From contig JAFVBA010000024.1 in NCBI GenBank assembly GCA_017480245.1, positions 1-64,000 on the forward strand: a stretch of DNA of 64,000 nt, in the 5' to 3' direction. Each line of letters begins with the position of its first letter. Positions within the stretch are counted from its first letter, which is position 1. A model generated the notes under the pieces. The model was not told where the DNA came from. It searched no databases and saw nothing but the letters and a program-made list of their open reading frames with translations. Made by a program: the position numbers and the translations under genes. Shown in pieces: positions 56,466 through 64,000 of the stretch. Origin of the DNA: Bacteroidales bacterium. Its GTDB lineage: Bacteria; Bacteroidota; Bacteroidia; Bacteroidales; P3.

Positions 56466-57035
56466 ATGAGAAATATAATTTTATTCGGCGCTCCGGGTGC
56501 GGGTAAAGGGACTCAGAGTGCAATAATAAGAGAAAAATTTGATTTCGCTTACATATCTACCGGCGAGATTTTAAGAAATGAAATTAAAAACGGCACAGAA
56601 TTAGGCAAAAAGGCCGAAGAAATCATTAACAGAGGGGAACTTGTATCTGACGACATCATTGTTGGTATGATTAAATCTTTCATTAGTGCAAATAACAACA
56701 AAGATTTGCTTCTTGACGGCTTCCCTCGTACAGTTAAACAGGCAGAAGCATTGGATGAAATTTTGAATTCATTGCAAAGAGGTGAAGCTAAAGTAGTGGA
56801 ATTGGAAGTAAATAAAAACGTTTTAATGCAAAGATTGTTGAAACGTGCGGAAATAGAGGGAAGAAAAGACGATAACGAGCAGACAATACGCGAAAGATTC
56901 AACCAGTATGATGCCAAAACTGCAGCAGTTGCCGAATACTACAAGAAAAAAGGCGGTTACATTTCTATAGACGGCGAACACGGAACTCCTCAAGAAATTT
57001 CTGTTAAATTGATTGAAGTTTTAGAAAAACTATAA
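56466..57035 (+). CDS. adk: Adenylate kinase, short-LID type
   Basis: A 189-residue cytosolic enzyme catalysing ATP + AMP to 2 ADP. P-loop GAPGAGKGTQ, NMP-binding LLDGFPRTVKQAEAL and the LID region AEIEGRKDDNEQTIRERF are clear. The LID lacks the zinc-binding insertion, as in the short-type enzymes of Bacteroidetes. Followed by a terminator. Confidence 0.95.
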   Translation: MRNIILFGAPGAGKGTQSAIIREKFDFAYISTGEILRNEIKNGTELGKKAEEIINRGELVSDDIIVGMIKSFISANNNKDLLLDGFPRTVKQAEALDEILNSLQRGEAKVVELEVNKNVLMQRLLKRAEIEGRKDDNEQTIRERFNQYDAKTAAVAEYYKKKGGYISIDGEHGTPQEISVKLIEVLEKL

Positions 57036-57049
57036 CAATTCTTATTAAA

Positions 57050-57088
57050 ATAAAACAACCTGTTACTATTTGGTAATGGGTTGTTATT
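57050..57088. terminator. Terminator between adk and NlpC/P60 gene
   Basis: ATAAAACAACCTGTTAC pairs with GTAATGGGTTGTTAT around TATTTG and is followed by TTTTTGT. Confidence 0.7.
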
Positions 57089-57100
57089 TTTGTAATTCTT

Positions 57101-57916
57101 CTAAAACAGACGTCGTATTCTGCAAAGATGATGGGAATATAAGTTATTTTCTTTTTCAGGTTTGATACCGTTGTTGTCAATATAGTCTATACGGACTTTT
57201 CCGCTGCAATGGATTATTTGATTCTCCCCCAAATATATTCCTACGTGAATTATATTGCCTTGTTGATTGTCAAAAAAACATAAATCGCCGGATTTAATTT
57301 GCTCAAAACTTACATTACTGCCTTGAGTGGCTTGTTGGGAAGCATCCCTTTTCAATTTAATTCCTGCAAATCTGAAAACAATCTGAGTAAATCCGCTGCA
57401 ATCCATTCCGAATATACTTTTACCACCCCATTGATACGGAGTATTCAAATAAAGTAAAGAAACAGCTTTCAAAAGCAAAGGATTGCATTTATCCATCGGA
57501 ATAACGCTGCCTTCTACTAATGAAAAATTACGGTTACTTACGGAAAAAACTTTATCGGGTAAGACCGCACCGATAGGTATTGTAATAATATCTCCGTCCA
57601 TTTTGATTTTAGCAATAGGAGAAGATATAATATATTTGTGAAATACGGATAATTTGATATAAATTACCTCTTCATTGACAGTATCGGGCAATTGTTCAAA
57701 ATTAAATAATAGAATATTACGTTTATCCACCCAACCTTCGTAGTCATCGTAAATATTGCGTATTTTAAACCAAGAGTCCGTAAATTCATTGCCCCCTTTA
57801 TATTCGTCAATAATAGAAACAGTATCTGAGAACAACAACTGAGTAACCTGCTCCGAAGAACTATTTGCCTCTTTTCTTACAGGCACAACACCAAGATAAC
57901 AAAAACCGTAACGCAT
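57101..57916 (-). CDS. NlpC/P60 endopeptidase with SH3-like N-terminus
   Basis: A 271-residue hydrolase. The N-terminal part holds SH3b-like sequence (VRKEANSSSEQVTQLLFSD; WFKIRNIYDDYEGWVDKRN). The C-terminal NlpC/P60 domain has Cys173 in FGMDCSGFTQ, His224 in IIHVGIYLG and the third polar residue at His236. The layout matches gamma-D-glutamyl-diamino-acid peptidases such as dipeptidyl-peptidase VI that cut peptidoglycan peptides. No signal peptide is seen, so it probably acts on imported muropeptides. Its promoter (TATTTTTG, 57938-57931) lies at the end of a long repeat. Confidence 0.88.
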   Translation of the reverse strand: MRYGFCYLGVVPVRKEANSSSEQVTQLLFSDTVSIIDEYKGGNEFTDSWFKIRNIYDDYEGWVDKRNILLFNFEQLPDTVNEEVIYIKLSVFHKYIISSPIAKIKMDGDIITIPIGAVLPDKVFSVSNRNFSLVEGSVIPMDKCNPLLLKAVSLLYLNTPYQWGGKSIFGMDCSGFTQIVFRFAGIKLKRDASQQATQGSNVSFEQIKSGDLCFFDNQQGNIIHVGIYLGENQIIHCSGKVRIDYIDNNGIKPEKENNLYSHHLCRIRRLF

Positions 57917-57930
57917 ATTCTTTTTATTTG

Positions 57931-58258
57931 CAAAAATACGAAAATATTTACAGATTTATGTAATAACACATTATTTAAATTGAAATACAATATTCAATCA
58001 TTAAATATTTTCAGTTAGAGATATAATAATTTTGATTGCATTCCGATAAATAACCAATAATTTCTTTGATTAAAAACAACAAATTATGACCTTTGTAAAA
58101 TATTGTGTATTTACAACTTATTAAAGAGCCGAATCAGTAGATTGTTTTCAGAAAACATTTTACTAATTTCTGAAAAGAATTTACTAATTCGGCATCTTAT
58201 TTTTATGTTGTTATAGAGAGAGTTAAAGACTTTAAATTGCCTGGGCGGCTCGCACCAC
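57931..58258 (-). repeat. Long foldback repeat with outward promoter, copy 3
   Basis: About 328 bp, largely matching 61803-62130 along its length. The left end begins with CAAAAATACGAAAATATTTA, whose reverse strand is TATTTTTG, the -7 element of the NlpC/P60 gene. The middle has AATTGAAATACAATATTCAA and TTTGTAAAATATTGT. The right part is the foldback core (GAATCAGTAGATTGTTTTC, CTAATTCGGCA) ending AAATTGCCTGGGCGG-CTCGCACCAC, shared with 34902-34925. So one end of the element is the terminal repeat and the other supplies a promoter. Confidence 0.75.
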
Positions 58259-58350
58259 ATTGTTTTTACGATTAGGAAACTGAGTATTTTTAATTGCATT
58301 AAAGATTCTATGAATTTCAGGATCGTTTAAAAAAATTCGGCAAAAATCTT

Positions 58351-58548
58351 TGTAACGTTACATAAACGTTACAGAGCCTTTGTACATAAGGATTCTGTAA
58401 CGTTATGTAACCTTTTTTTAAATTTAAACTTTTTTTTTAAAATAAAAAATAATAACAGTTAAACCAAAGGTTACATTAACAACGTGTAAAGTGTTGATTT
58501 TTAGATATTGAAACGTTATGTAACCTTTTAACAAACGTTACATAAACA
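58351..58548. promoter_or_regulatory. Cluster of TGTAACGTTACA/GTTACATAACGTT palindromes
   Basis: The perfect 12-bp palindrome TGTAACGTTACA (58351-58362) overlaps a large hairpin: GTTACATAAACGTTACAGA (from 58357) against TCTGTAACGTTATGTAAC (to 58411) with loop TGTACAT. Further inverted copies occur at about 58467 (GGTTACATTAAC), 58512 (AACGTTATGTAAC) and 58535 (AACGTTACATAAAC). The stretch 58259-58650 has no gene. It looks like a multi-site operator or a stable hairpin after the foldback repeat. Its distance from the NlpC promoter (over 400 bp) makes the target unclear. Confidence 0.5.
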
Positions 58549-58650
58549 AGGAATTTGCCACCCTTTTATTATGTTTCATAACAAAATGACAGCTTTTGAA
58601 AAAAGAAAATCCGTATTCAAAAGAAATTAAAATACTATGCAGTCCGTCAT

Positions 58651-59238
58651 TTACAGTTTTCCTGCTTCTATACAGTAGATTATACGCTCTATCATTCGGT
58701 CTTCTTCGTTATTTTGGGCATCAAACGTTCCCTTTAAGTTAATTCCCATCGCTTTTGTGGTCGCTGCAGCCATCGTTGCCTTAACTCCGCCGCCGAAAGT
58801 CTTGATTAGATTATACGAAGAGTAACCTGTCTGTCGGTAAATGAGTTTTGAAAGCAACTTACTTTGGTCTTTATTCAAACTTTTGCTTCTGTCGGTAAAT
58901 TTATTCTTAACGTCAGTGTAGGCTTGTTTCTTTATCTTATTGATTTGCGCCTCATTGACAGACTTATCTATCATAGCAGAGTAGGCATTGAACAATTGTT
59001 GGGCGTCTTTTGCGATAGGATAGGTTTTCTTCACGTTCCTAATCAACTTAGAATACTTTCTCTGTTCCTCAGGTGTCAATGGAGAAATATAACCTTTGAC
59101 AATAACAGGTTCCAAATATGACAAAGGAATAGTATCTCCTTGATAAATCGTTCCGAATACCGTTATCCCGCCTTCCTTTTGTGCATTGGCTGCAAAGAAA
59201 ACAAGTGTTAATACCGTTAAAACAAATATTCTTTTCAT
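58651..59238 (-). CDS. DUF4294 secreted protein
   Basis: A 195-residue protein with a signal peptide (cleavage after FAANAQ, residue about 19). It contains the family pattern GDTIPLSYLEPVIVKGY, LIRNVKKTYPIAKDAQQLF and KLIYRQTGYSSYNLIKTFGG. DUF4294 is restricted to Bacteroidetes and has no known function. It is 20 bp downstream of clpX in the same direction. Confidence 0.85.
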   Translation of the reverse strand: MKRIFVLTVLTLVFFAANAQKEGGITVFGTIYQGDTIPLSYLEPVIVKGYISPLTPEEQRKYSKLIRNVKKTYPIAKDAQQLFNAYSAMIDKSVNEAQINKIKKQAYTDVKNKFTDRSKSLNKDQSKLLSKLIYRQTGYSSYNLIKTFGGGVKATMAAATTKAMGINLKGTFDAQNNEEDRMIERIIYCIEAGKL

Positions 59239-59258
59239 ATTATTATAAATTATATTGT

Positions 59259-60518
59259 TTATTTCTGATTTGCCATCTTCAAAACCTCTTTTTCCAAGAT
59301 TTTTTCGGCATATTCTTTCGTTATGGTTATGTCTTTCTTTTCTTTTTCGTCAGGAATGGAGAACATTAAGTCATTCATAACGTTTTCCATGATACTCCGC
59401 AGACCTCTTGCGCCTAAAGAGTAGTCCAAAGCAGTCTGAACAAAGTAATCAAGTGCCTCATCTGCGAAATGAAGTGTCTTGCCGTCCATTTCAAACAACT
59501 TTTGGTATTGCTTAGTTATGGCATTCTTAGGTTCTGTCAAGATACGCCTTAAGGCTTTGGCGTCCAACTTATCCAAAGATGTCAAAACAGGGAAACGTCC
59601 TATCAATTCAGGAATCAAACCGAACTTCTTAAGGTCTTGAGGTAACGCATACTTCAAATATTCTTCCGTATCAATATGGTCTCTTTGCAAAGACTCGGAA
59701 AAACCTATCGCATGGGAATTCATTCGTGCGGCAATATTTCTCTCAATTCCGTCAAACGCTCCGGCAGCAATGAAAAGAATGTTGCGCGTATCCACCTGAA
59801 TAAATTTTTGTTCGGGATGTTTTCTTCCACCTTCGGGCGGAACATTTACAAGTGTGCCTTCAAGAATTTTAAGTAAAGACTGCTGAACTCCTTCTCCCGA
59901 TACGTCCCTTGTAAGTGAAGGATTATCACCTTTTCTTGCTATCTTGTCTATCTCATCAATGAAAACAATTCCTTTTTGTGCCTTTTCTACGTCATAATTG
60001 GCATTTTGAAGCAAACGCGTTAAAATATTCTCAACATCTTCTCCCACATAACCTGCCTGAGTTAAGGTTGTAGCGTCAGCAATACAGAAAGGAACATTCA
60101 AAAGATTGGCAATCGTGCGCGCAAGAAGGGTTTTCCCCGTACCCGTTTCGCCAATCATAATGATGTTTGACTTATCTAACTCAACATCATCAACATTCTT
60201 TCCGCCCGCAATATAATTCAATCTTTTATAATGGTTATACACGGCAACGGAAAGTATTTTCTTTGCCCTCTCCTGTCCTATCACGTACTGGTTAAGGAAA
60301 GAAAAAATCTCTTTCGGGGTTTTCAGTTCAACGTTTTCGCTGTTTGCGTGATTATTATTGCGGTTTTCTTTTGCCATTGCTTTATTTATCTCACGCATAC
60401 AGTCATCGCAGATACCGATTCCTTTAAACATTGACGGGACAAAGGTATTTATCTGACTTATATCACGTCCGCAAAAAGCGCAAACTTCTTTTATATTGTT
60501 ATTTTCTTGTTTTGCCAT
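59259..60518 (-). CDS. clpX: ATP-dependent Clp protease ATP-binding subunit ClpX
   Basis: A 419-residue AAA+ unfoldase that delivers substrates to ClpP. The N-terminal zinc-binding domain has Cys13, Cys16, Cys37 and Cys40 (CAFCGRD, GICDDCM). Walker [12 protein letters not shown], Walker [21 protein letters not shown], the pore loop [11 protein letters not shown] and the sensor region [13 protein letters not shown] are intact. clpP is not in the window. It lies in a run with DUF4294 and an MFS gene (7-bp gap upstream). Confidence 0.96.
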   Translation of the reverse strand: MAKQENNNIKEVCAFCGRDISQINTFVPSMFKGIGICDDCMREINKAMAKENRNNNHANSENVELKTPKEIFSFLNQYVIGQERAKKILSVAVYNHYKRLNYIAGGKNVDDVELDKSNIIMIGETGTGKTLLARTIANLLNVPFCIADATTLTQAGYVGEDVENILTRLLQNANYDVEKAQKGIVFIDEIDKIARKGDNPSLTRDVSGEGVQQSLLKILEGTLVNVPPEGGRKHPEQKFIQVDTRNILFIAAGAFDGIERNIAARMNSHAIGFSESLQRDHIDTEEYLKYALPQDLKKFGLIPELIGRFPVLTSLDKLDAKALRRILTEPKNAITKQYQKLFEMDGKTLHFADEALDYFVQTALDYSLGARGLRSIMENVMNDLMFSIPDEKEKKDITITKEYAEKILEKEVLKMANQK

Positions 60519-60525
60519 TTTAAAT

Positions 60526-61773
60526 TTACTTTTTCAAACCGATGGTGTGGCCTTTGACTGCGTACCATAATATATAAAGGTAGCAAGGTAAGAACAAAAG
60601 ATAAGGAGTTTTAGTATTGCCGATAATATCCGACAAACCTCCGTACAACAACGGGATTAATGCACCGCCGACTATCGCCATAATCAACAAAGCGGAAGCA
60701 AAAGAAGTGTGTTTCCCCAATTTATCGATTGCCAATGCCCAGATAGCACCCCACATTACAGAGTTGGAGAACGAAAGCAAGATAAGGAATACTAATGACG
60801 TTACTCCGCTTGTCAAAAGAGCTATAACAACAAATGCAAGTGAAAGAACATTGCAATAAATCAATGCTTTGGTCTGACTTAAATACTTCGGTATTAAAAT
60901 AATTGTTGATATGTAGCCAACAAGTAGTGCAGCCAAGGCAAACATTCCTATCTTTGAGTAAATAGTGTCAGGTAAGCCTATGGATTTGCTGTAAGGTACC
61001 AAAGTATCTATAGCCATTACCTCAGCACCTTCGTAAAAGAACAATGCCAATACGCCTAACCACAAATAAGCAGGCAATTTGGTTTTGGCAGTGTCATTAC
61101 TTACGGGTTCGCTGTCGCTGCTGGAATTAATATCAGGAAGTTTTGCCAAATAAACCATCCATGCTATTAGAAGTAATCCGAAAGCCATTATAATATAAGG
61201 TAATACTATTCTGTGGGCAAGGTCATTCAACAATGTTATTTGCTCTGCTCCGGTTGCAGATGCTATATTTGCCGACACGGCATCAAAATTGGAAAGCAAG
61301 GCTTTTGAGAAAATATAAATACCTACTATTCCCGCTATCTTGTTGAACAATCCCATTATACACATTCTTTGGGTTGCCGACTCAATAGGTCCTAATATGG
61401 TAACATATGGGTTGGCTGCGGTCTGCAACAGAGCCAATCCTGTTCCCTGAACGAATAATCCTATAAGGAATACAAGATAATTTCTGCTCATTGCGGCAGG
61501 AATAAATATCAAACAGCCTAATGCCATTACCGACAATCCCAAAGACATCCCTTTTGCGAAGCCTGTCTTCTTTAAAATCCCTGCTGACGGCAATGCCATC
61601 ACAAAATAAGAGATATAAAAAGCGAAGGTAACCAAATAAGCCTGTGTGTCGCTTAACTGACATGAGGTTTTCAAAAACGGAATCAATTGATTGTTCAACC
61701 AAGTTATGAATCCGAAAGTAAAATACAGAATACCAATGATGGTAAGACTGAATGCGTAACTGTTTTTCTTCAT
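60526..61773 (-). CDS. Sugar MFS transporter (FucP/GluP-like)
   Basis: A 415-residue inner-membrane protein with about 12 helices. [16 protein letters not shown] near the N-terminus and [15 protein letters not shown] are typical of the FucP/GluP glucose/galactose and fucose symporters. A polar loop near residue 210 separates the halves. It is distinct from the transporter at 17906-19216 (only distantly alike). With the GH29 fucosidase in the window fucose import is possible; not provable from sequence. The upstream promoter belongs to a duplicated repeat (61803-62130). Confidence 0.88.
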   Translation of the reverse strand: MKKNSYAFSLTIIGILYFTFGFITWLNNQLIPFLKTSCQLSDTQAYLVTFAFYISYFVMALPSAGILKKTGFAKGMSLGLSVMALGCLIFIPAAMSRNYLVFLIGLFVQGTGLALLQTAANPYVTILGPIESATQRMCIMGLFNKIAGIVGIYIFSKALLSNFDAVSANIASATGAEQITLLNDLAHRIVLPYIIMAFGLLLIAWMVYLAKLPDINSSSDSEPVSNDTAKTKLPAYLWLGVLALFFYEGAEVMAIDTLVPYSKSIGLPDTIYSKIGMFALAALLVGYISTIILIPKYLSQTKALIYCNVLSLAFVVIALLTSGVTSLVFLILLSFSNSVMWGAIWALAIDKLGKHTSFASALLIMAIVGGALIPLLYGGLSDIIGNTKTPYLLFLPCYLYILWYAVKGHTIGLKK

Positions 61774-61802
61774 ATCAAAAAATATTCTTTTAAAACAAGT
61801 TG

Positions 61803-62130
61803 CAAAAATACGAAAATATTTACAAATTTATGTTATCGTATATTATTTAAATTGAAATACAATATTCAATCATTAAATATTTCCAGTTAGAGATATAACA
61901 ATTTTGATTGCAATTGAATAAATAACCAACAATTCTTTTGATTAAAAACAGCAAATTATCACCTTTGTAAAATATTGTATATTTACAACTTACTAAAGAG
62001 CCAAATCAATAAATTGTTTTCAGAAAAGAGTAAAATGTTTTCAGAAAAGAATTTACTAATTCGGCACTTTATTTTGATATTGCTATATAGAGAGTTAAAA
62101 ACATTAAATTGCCAATGCGGCTTGCACCAC
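61803..62130 (-). repeat. Long foldback repeat with outward promoter, copy 4
   Basis: A second copy of the 57931-58258 element. It begins CAAAAATACGAAAATATTTA (reverse strand TATTTTTG, the -7 element of the MFS gene 30 bp downstream). It continues with AATTGAAATACAATATTCAA and ends with the foldback core and AAATTGCCAATGCGG-CTTGCACCAC. Orientation and distance to the downstream start codon (about 15-30 bp) are the same as for copy 3. The gap 61774-62165 contains only this element. Confidence 0.75.
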
Positions 62131-62165
62131 TTTATTTTGACAAAGTCGGAATTTCTGCAGTTGGT

Positions 62166-63245
62166 TTATTGTTTTATGAAGCGGTCTTGAGCAATTGTTT
62201 TGTCGGTTTTCAATATTACGTTATACATTGCGCAAAGCAAGAAATCAATATTCAATTTCATTGACTTCACTCCTGCAGAGATTTTCTCAGTATATAGATT
62301 TCTGCCGTTCATATCCGTTATTACTATCTCCGCTTGCGAAGTCAAATTATTAATATCAACATTCAACTCATCTTTTGCAGGCTTCGGGTAAGTTTTTATC
62401 TGAACCGAAGACACGTTTTCCACATCTTGCAGTCCTCCGCCTGGGCAACACTCTGCGCTTGTCGCATGAGTACATAACGAACTGTCATTAACATTCATTA
62501 CGGTTACATACCAATACATTTTTGCCCATTTGTAATAATAGAACTCAACTATTCCATTTTGTGAATTAAAGTTCATATTGTTAGACCAATAATCTTCAAC
62601 TTGTGATTCTTCCGCAACAAACCATTGATTTGTCGTAGTGTCGTACTCAAATACGGCGAATTTTTCATCCTTAAACACTATTTTGTGTTGAACAATGATA
62701 TAATCGGGGTTAATAGGATAAACATCATTCAAAAACCAATAATACACAGGACTACATCCCGCCGATTGATGACTAAATTCATCAAAAATAACTGCGCTTT
62801 TATTTACGGCGCACTTAAGATAAGTTTTTTCTTCATTACTATCGGTTAATTCAACTGCAAAACTGCAATAAGAAAAACCCTCATTCATCTTCACCATTTG
62901 ACCTGCATTGATACGCAAGACAGAGTCCTTTGACAATGGATTTTGTGCGTCAAACATAGTTTCCAATGCCGTTTGCGACAAACTCGTATCCGCAATGTTA
63001 ATCCATTTATATGAATCGAATTTCTCAGATACTCTAACTATCGCCGTTATACCGTTATACACGCCGTAATCATAGTAACTTGTGTCAATAACACAATTAT
63101 CCACTATAAGATACGGTGAATTGTCCGCCTCAGTAAGTGTATCTGCGCCGTCAATAGCAGATAAATTCTTTGCGTTAAGGCTTATAGTTGCAGTAAATAG
63201 TAACACTGCAAACATCAATGCCGAAAATAATCTTTTCTTTTCCAT
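62166..63245 (-). CDS. T9SS-secreted protein with type A C-terminal sorting domain
   Basis: A 359-residue protein with a signal peptide (cleavage about residue 24, LNAK). The central region (about 40-270) is beta-rich with CSFAVELTDSNEEK and YYKWAKMYWYVTVMNVND, unrecognised. The last about 80 residues are a Por secretion-system tail: QIKTYPKPAKDELNVDI, then VITDMNGRNLYTEKI, ending in KTDKTIAQDRFIKQ. This tail directs export through T9SS and attachment to the cell surface. I chose MEKKRLF at 63245 over an ATG two codons upstream. Confidence 0.82.
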   Translation of the reverse strand: MEKKRLFSALMFAVLLFTATISLNAKNLSAIDGADTLTEADNSPYLIVDNCVIDTSYYDYGVYNGITAIVRVSEKFDSYKWINIADTSLSQTALETMFDAQNPLSKDSVLRINAGQMVKMNEGFSYCSFAVELTDSNEEKTYLKCAVNKSAVIFDEFSHQSAGCSPVYYWFLNDVYPINPDYIIVQHKIVFKDEKFAVFEYDTTTNQWFVAEESQVEDYWSNNMNFNSQNGIVEFYYYKWAKMYWYVTVMNVNDSSLCTHATSAECCPGGGLQDVENVSSVQIKTYPKPAKDELNVDINNLTSQAEIVITDMNGRNLYTEKISAGVKSMKLNIDFLLCAMYNVILKTDKTIAQDRFIKQ

Positions 63246-63297
63246 AATCATTAAATTTTATTTTATTAACACTAAATTAAACTCTGTCTTTATTTGT

Positions 63298-64000
63298 TTA
63301 TTTGCCGCGGCCTTGGAAGATAATTAAGAATGTGTAGAGAAGAATCTTGATATCCGTCGCAAAAGACATGTTCTCCAAATACAGAAGGTCGTACTTAAGG
63401 CGTTCAACCATTTGTTCCACCGTTTCAGCGTAACCGAATTTGACTTGACCCCAAGACGTCATGCCGGGTTTTATTTTCTGGAGAAGTTTATATTCCGGAG
63501 CTATCTTAACAATCTGATCTATGAAGTACTGCCGTTCAGGCCTTACGCCGACCATACTCATCTCGCCGGTAAGCACGTGTATAAACTGCGGCGTCTCGTC
63601 CAGTCTTATCTTACGCATAAATCTCCCGAAAGGCGTAATTCTCGGGTCGTCGTCGCCGTGGGATAACATCGGACCGTTTTTCTCCGCATCTACGTACATA
63701 GACCTAAACTTGTACATCTTGAAAGGTTTGCCGTATCTGCCGATACGTTCCTGTGCGTAAAGAACTCCTCCTTTTGAAGTACATTTTATTATCACCGCAA
63801 TAAGAATATAAAACGGTATCAAAATAATCACCGCCACCAGTGCCACCAAAATATCAAACAGACGCTTGAGTGCAAACTCCCACGGCTCCATAAGGTTCTG
63901 CGATATTCTTATAAGCGGAACGGAGAAGATTGCGCTTAACTTTATGCTACCCGTAAGTAAGTCTTTGCGGTCGGAAGGCATAAACATTTCAATGTTGGGG
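63298..64000 (-). CDS. Undecaprenyl-phosphate sugar-1-phosphate transferase (initiating sugar transferase), 5' part outside window
   Basis: The open frame continues past the right window edge (upstream of MFMPSDRK it reads PNIE), so the N-terminal membrane and CoA-binding-like region is missing. The visible 234 codons hold one membrane helix (FDILVALVAVIILIPFYILI) and the bacterial sugar transferase domain (PF02397 type): YAQERIGRYGKPFKMYKFRSM, DDPRITPFGRFMRKIRLDE, GEMSMVGVRPERQ and a final YLENMSFATDIKILLYTF. WcaJ/WbaP-type enzymes start exopolysaccharide, capsule or O-antigen repeat units by adding a sugar phosphate to undecaprenyl phosphate. Confidence 0.92.
   Translation of the reverse strand, partial: PNIEMFMPSDRKDLLTGSIKLSAIFSVPLIRISQNLMEPWEFALKRLFDILVALVAVIILIPFYILIAVIIKCTSKGGVLYAQERIGRYGKPFKMYKFRSMYVDAEKNGPMLSHGDDDPRITPFGRFMRKIRLDETPQFIHVLTGEMSMVGVRPERQYFIDQIVKIAPEYKLLQKIKPGMTSWGQVKFGYAETVEQMVERLKYDLLYLENMSFATDIKILLYTFLIIFQGRGK

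Overview
The window is AT-rich chromosomal DNA from a member of the Bacteroidetes, most likely an uncultured gut- or rumen-type Bacteroidales. Supporting signs are TAnnTTTG promoter elements with few Shine-Dalgarno sites, a type IX secretion (T9SS) C-terminal sorting domain, DUF4270/GT5/DUF4294 families typical of the phylum, FucP-type sugar transporters, secreted GH29 and GH2 glycosidases, and many short 'xxSC' lipoproteins. No rRNA, tRNA, CRISPR array, transposase or prophage module was recognised. TAG, TAA and TGA are all used as ordinary stops.

Layout. 1-6.3 kb: most of one giant leftward surface protein built from alternating jelly-roll-like and fibronectin type III modules, cut by the window edge, with a C10 tract beside its promoter. 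6.8-16.4 kb: alpha/beta hydrolase, proS, a W/Y/G-rich lipoprotein, a FadL-like porin, a GH29 fucosidase, two small secreted proteins and a small XRE regulator. 16.4-22.8 kb: a structured RNA leader, galM plus a sugar MFS transporter, a fused FAD/Fe-S dehydrogenase and hpt. 22.9-26.3 kb: an accessory stretch with a second RNA leader and regulator, a palindromic array, unknown lipoprotein and membrane genes, and a nonsense-interrupted Fe-S gene. 26.3-32.5 kb: DegT aminotransferase, UbiA plus HAD pair, GH2 beta-galactosidase. 32.8-35 kb: two broken lipoprotein genes, a third RNA element and a complete foldback repeat. 35-42.6 kb: Hsp20, an ATPase, an MBOAT/AlgJ-like acylation cluster, dut, rdgB and a DUF2148 protein. 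42.6-50.4 kb: a GH16-like lipoprotein, galK and nucleotidyltransferase operon, a third XRE regulator with a fourth RNA element, a second palindromic array and a four-gene envelope cluster. 50.4-64 kb: dprA, maf, a UbiA homologue, a YwqK-repeat protein, DUF4270, GT5, adk, NlpC/P60, DUF4294, clpX, a second sugar transporter, a T9SS cargo protein and an initiating sugar transferase cut by the right edge.

How the genes fit together. Secreted or periplasmic glycosidases (GH29, GH2, GH16-like), two FucP-type transporters, GalM, GalK and a UTP-sugar nucleotidyltransferase make a scattered route for release, uptake and activation of galactose and probably fucose. The MBOAT/AlgJ-like cluster, DegT aminotransferase, UbiA/HAD pair and initiating sugar transferase point to a decorated surface polysaccharide.

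The most interesting feature is a multi-copy structured RNA of about 210 nt. Three copies share sequence and show compensatory base changes; a fourth has diverged but keeps the same pseudoknot topology. Three of the four lie directly upstream, in the same orientation, of paralogous 66-76-residue XRE-type proteins. The window also holds a foldback repeat family, two long copies of which carry a promoter into the neighbouring gene, and two arrays of about 22-bp palindromic units.
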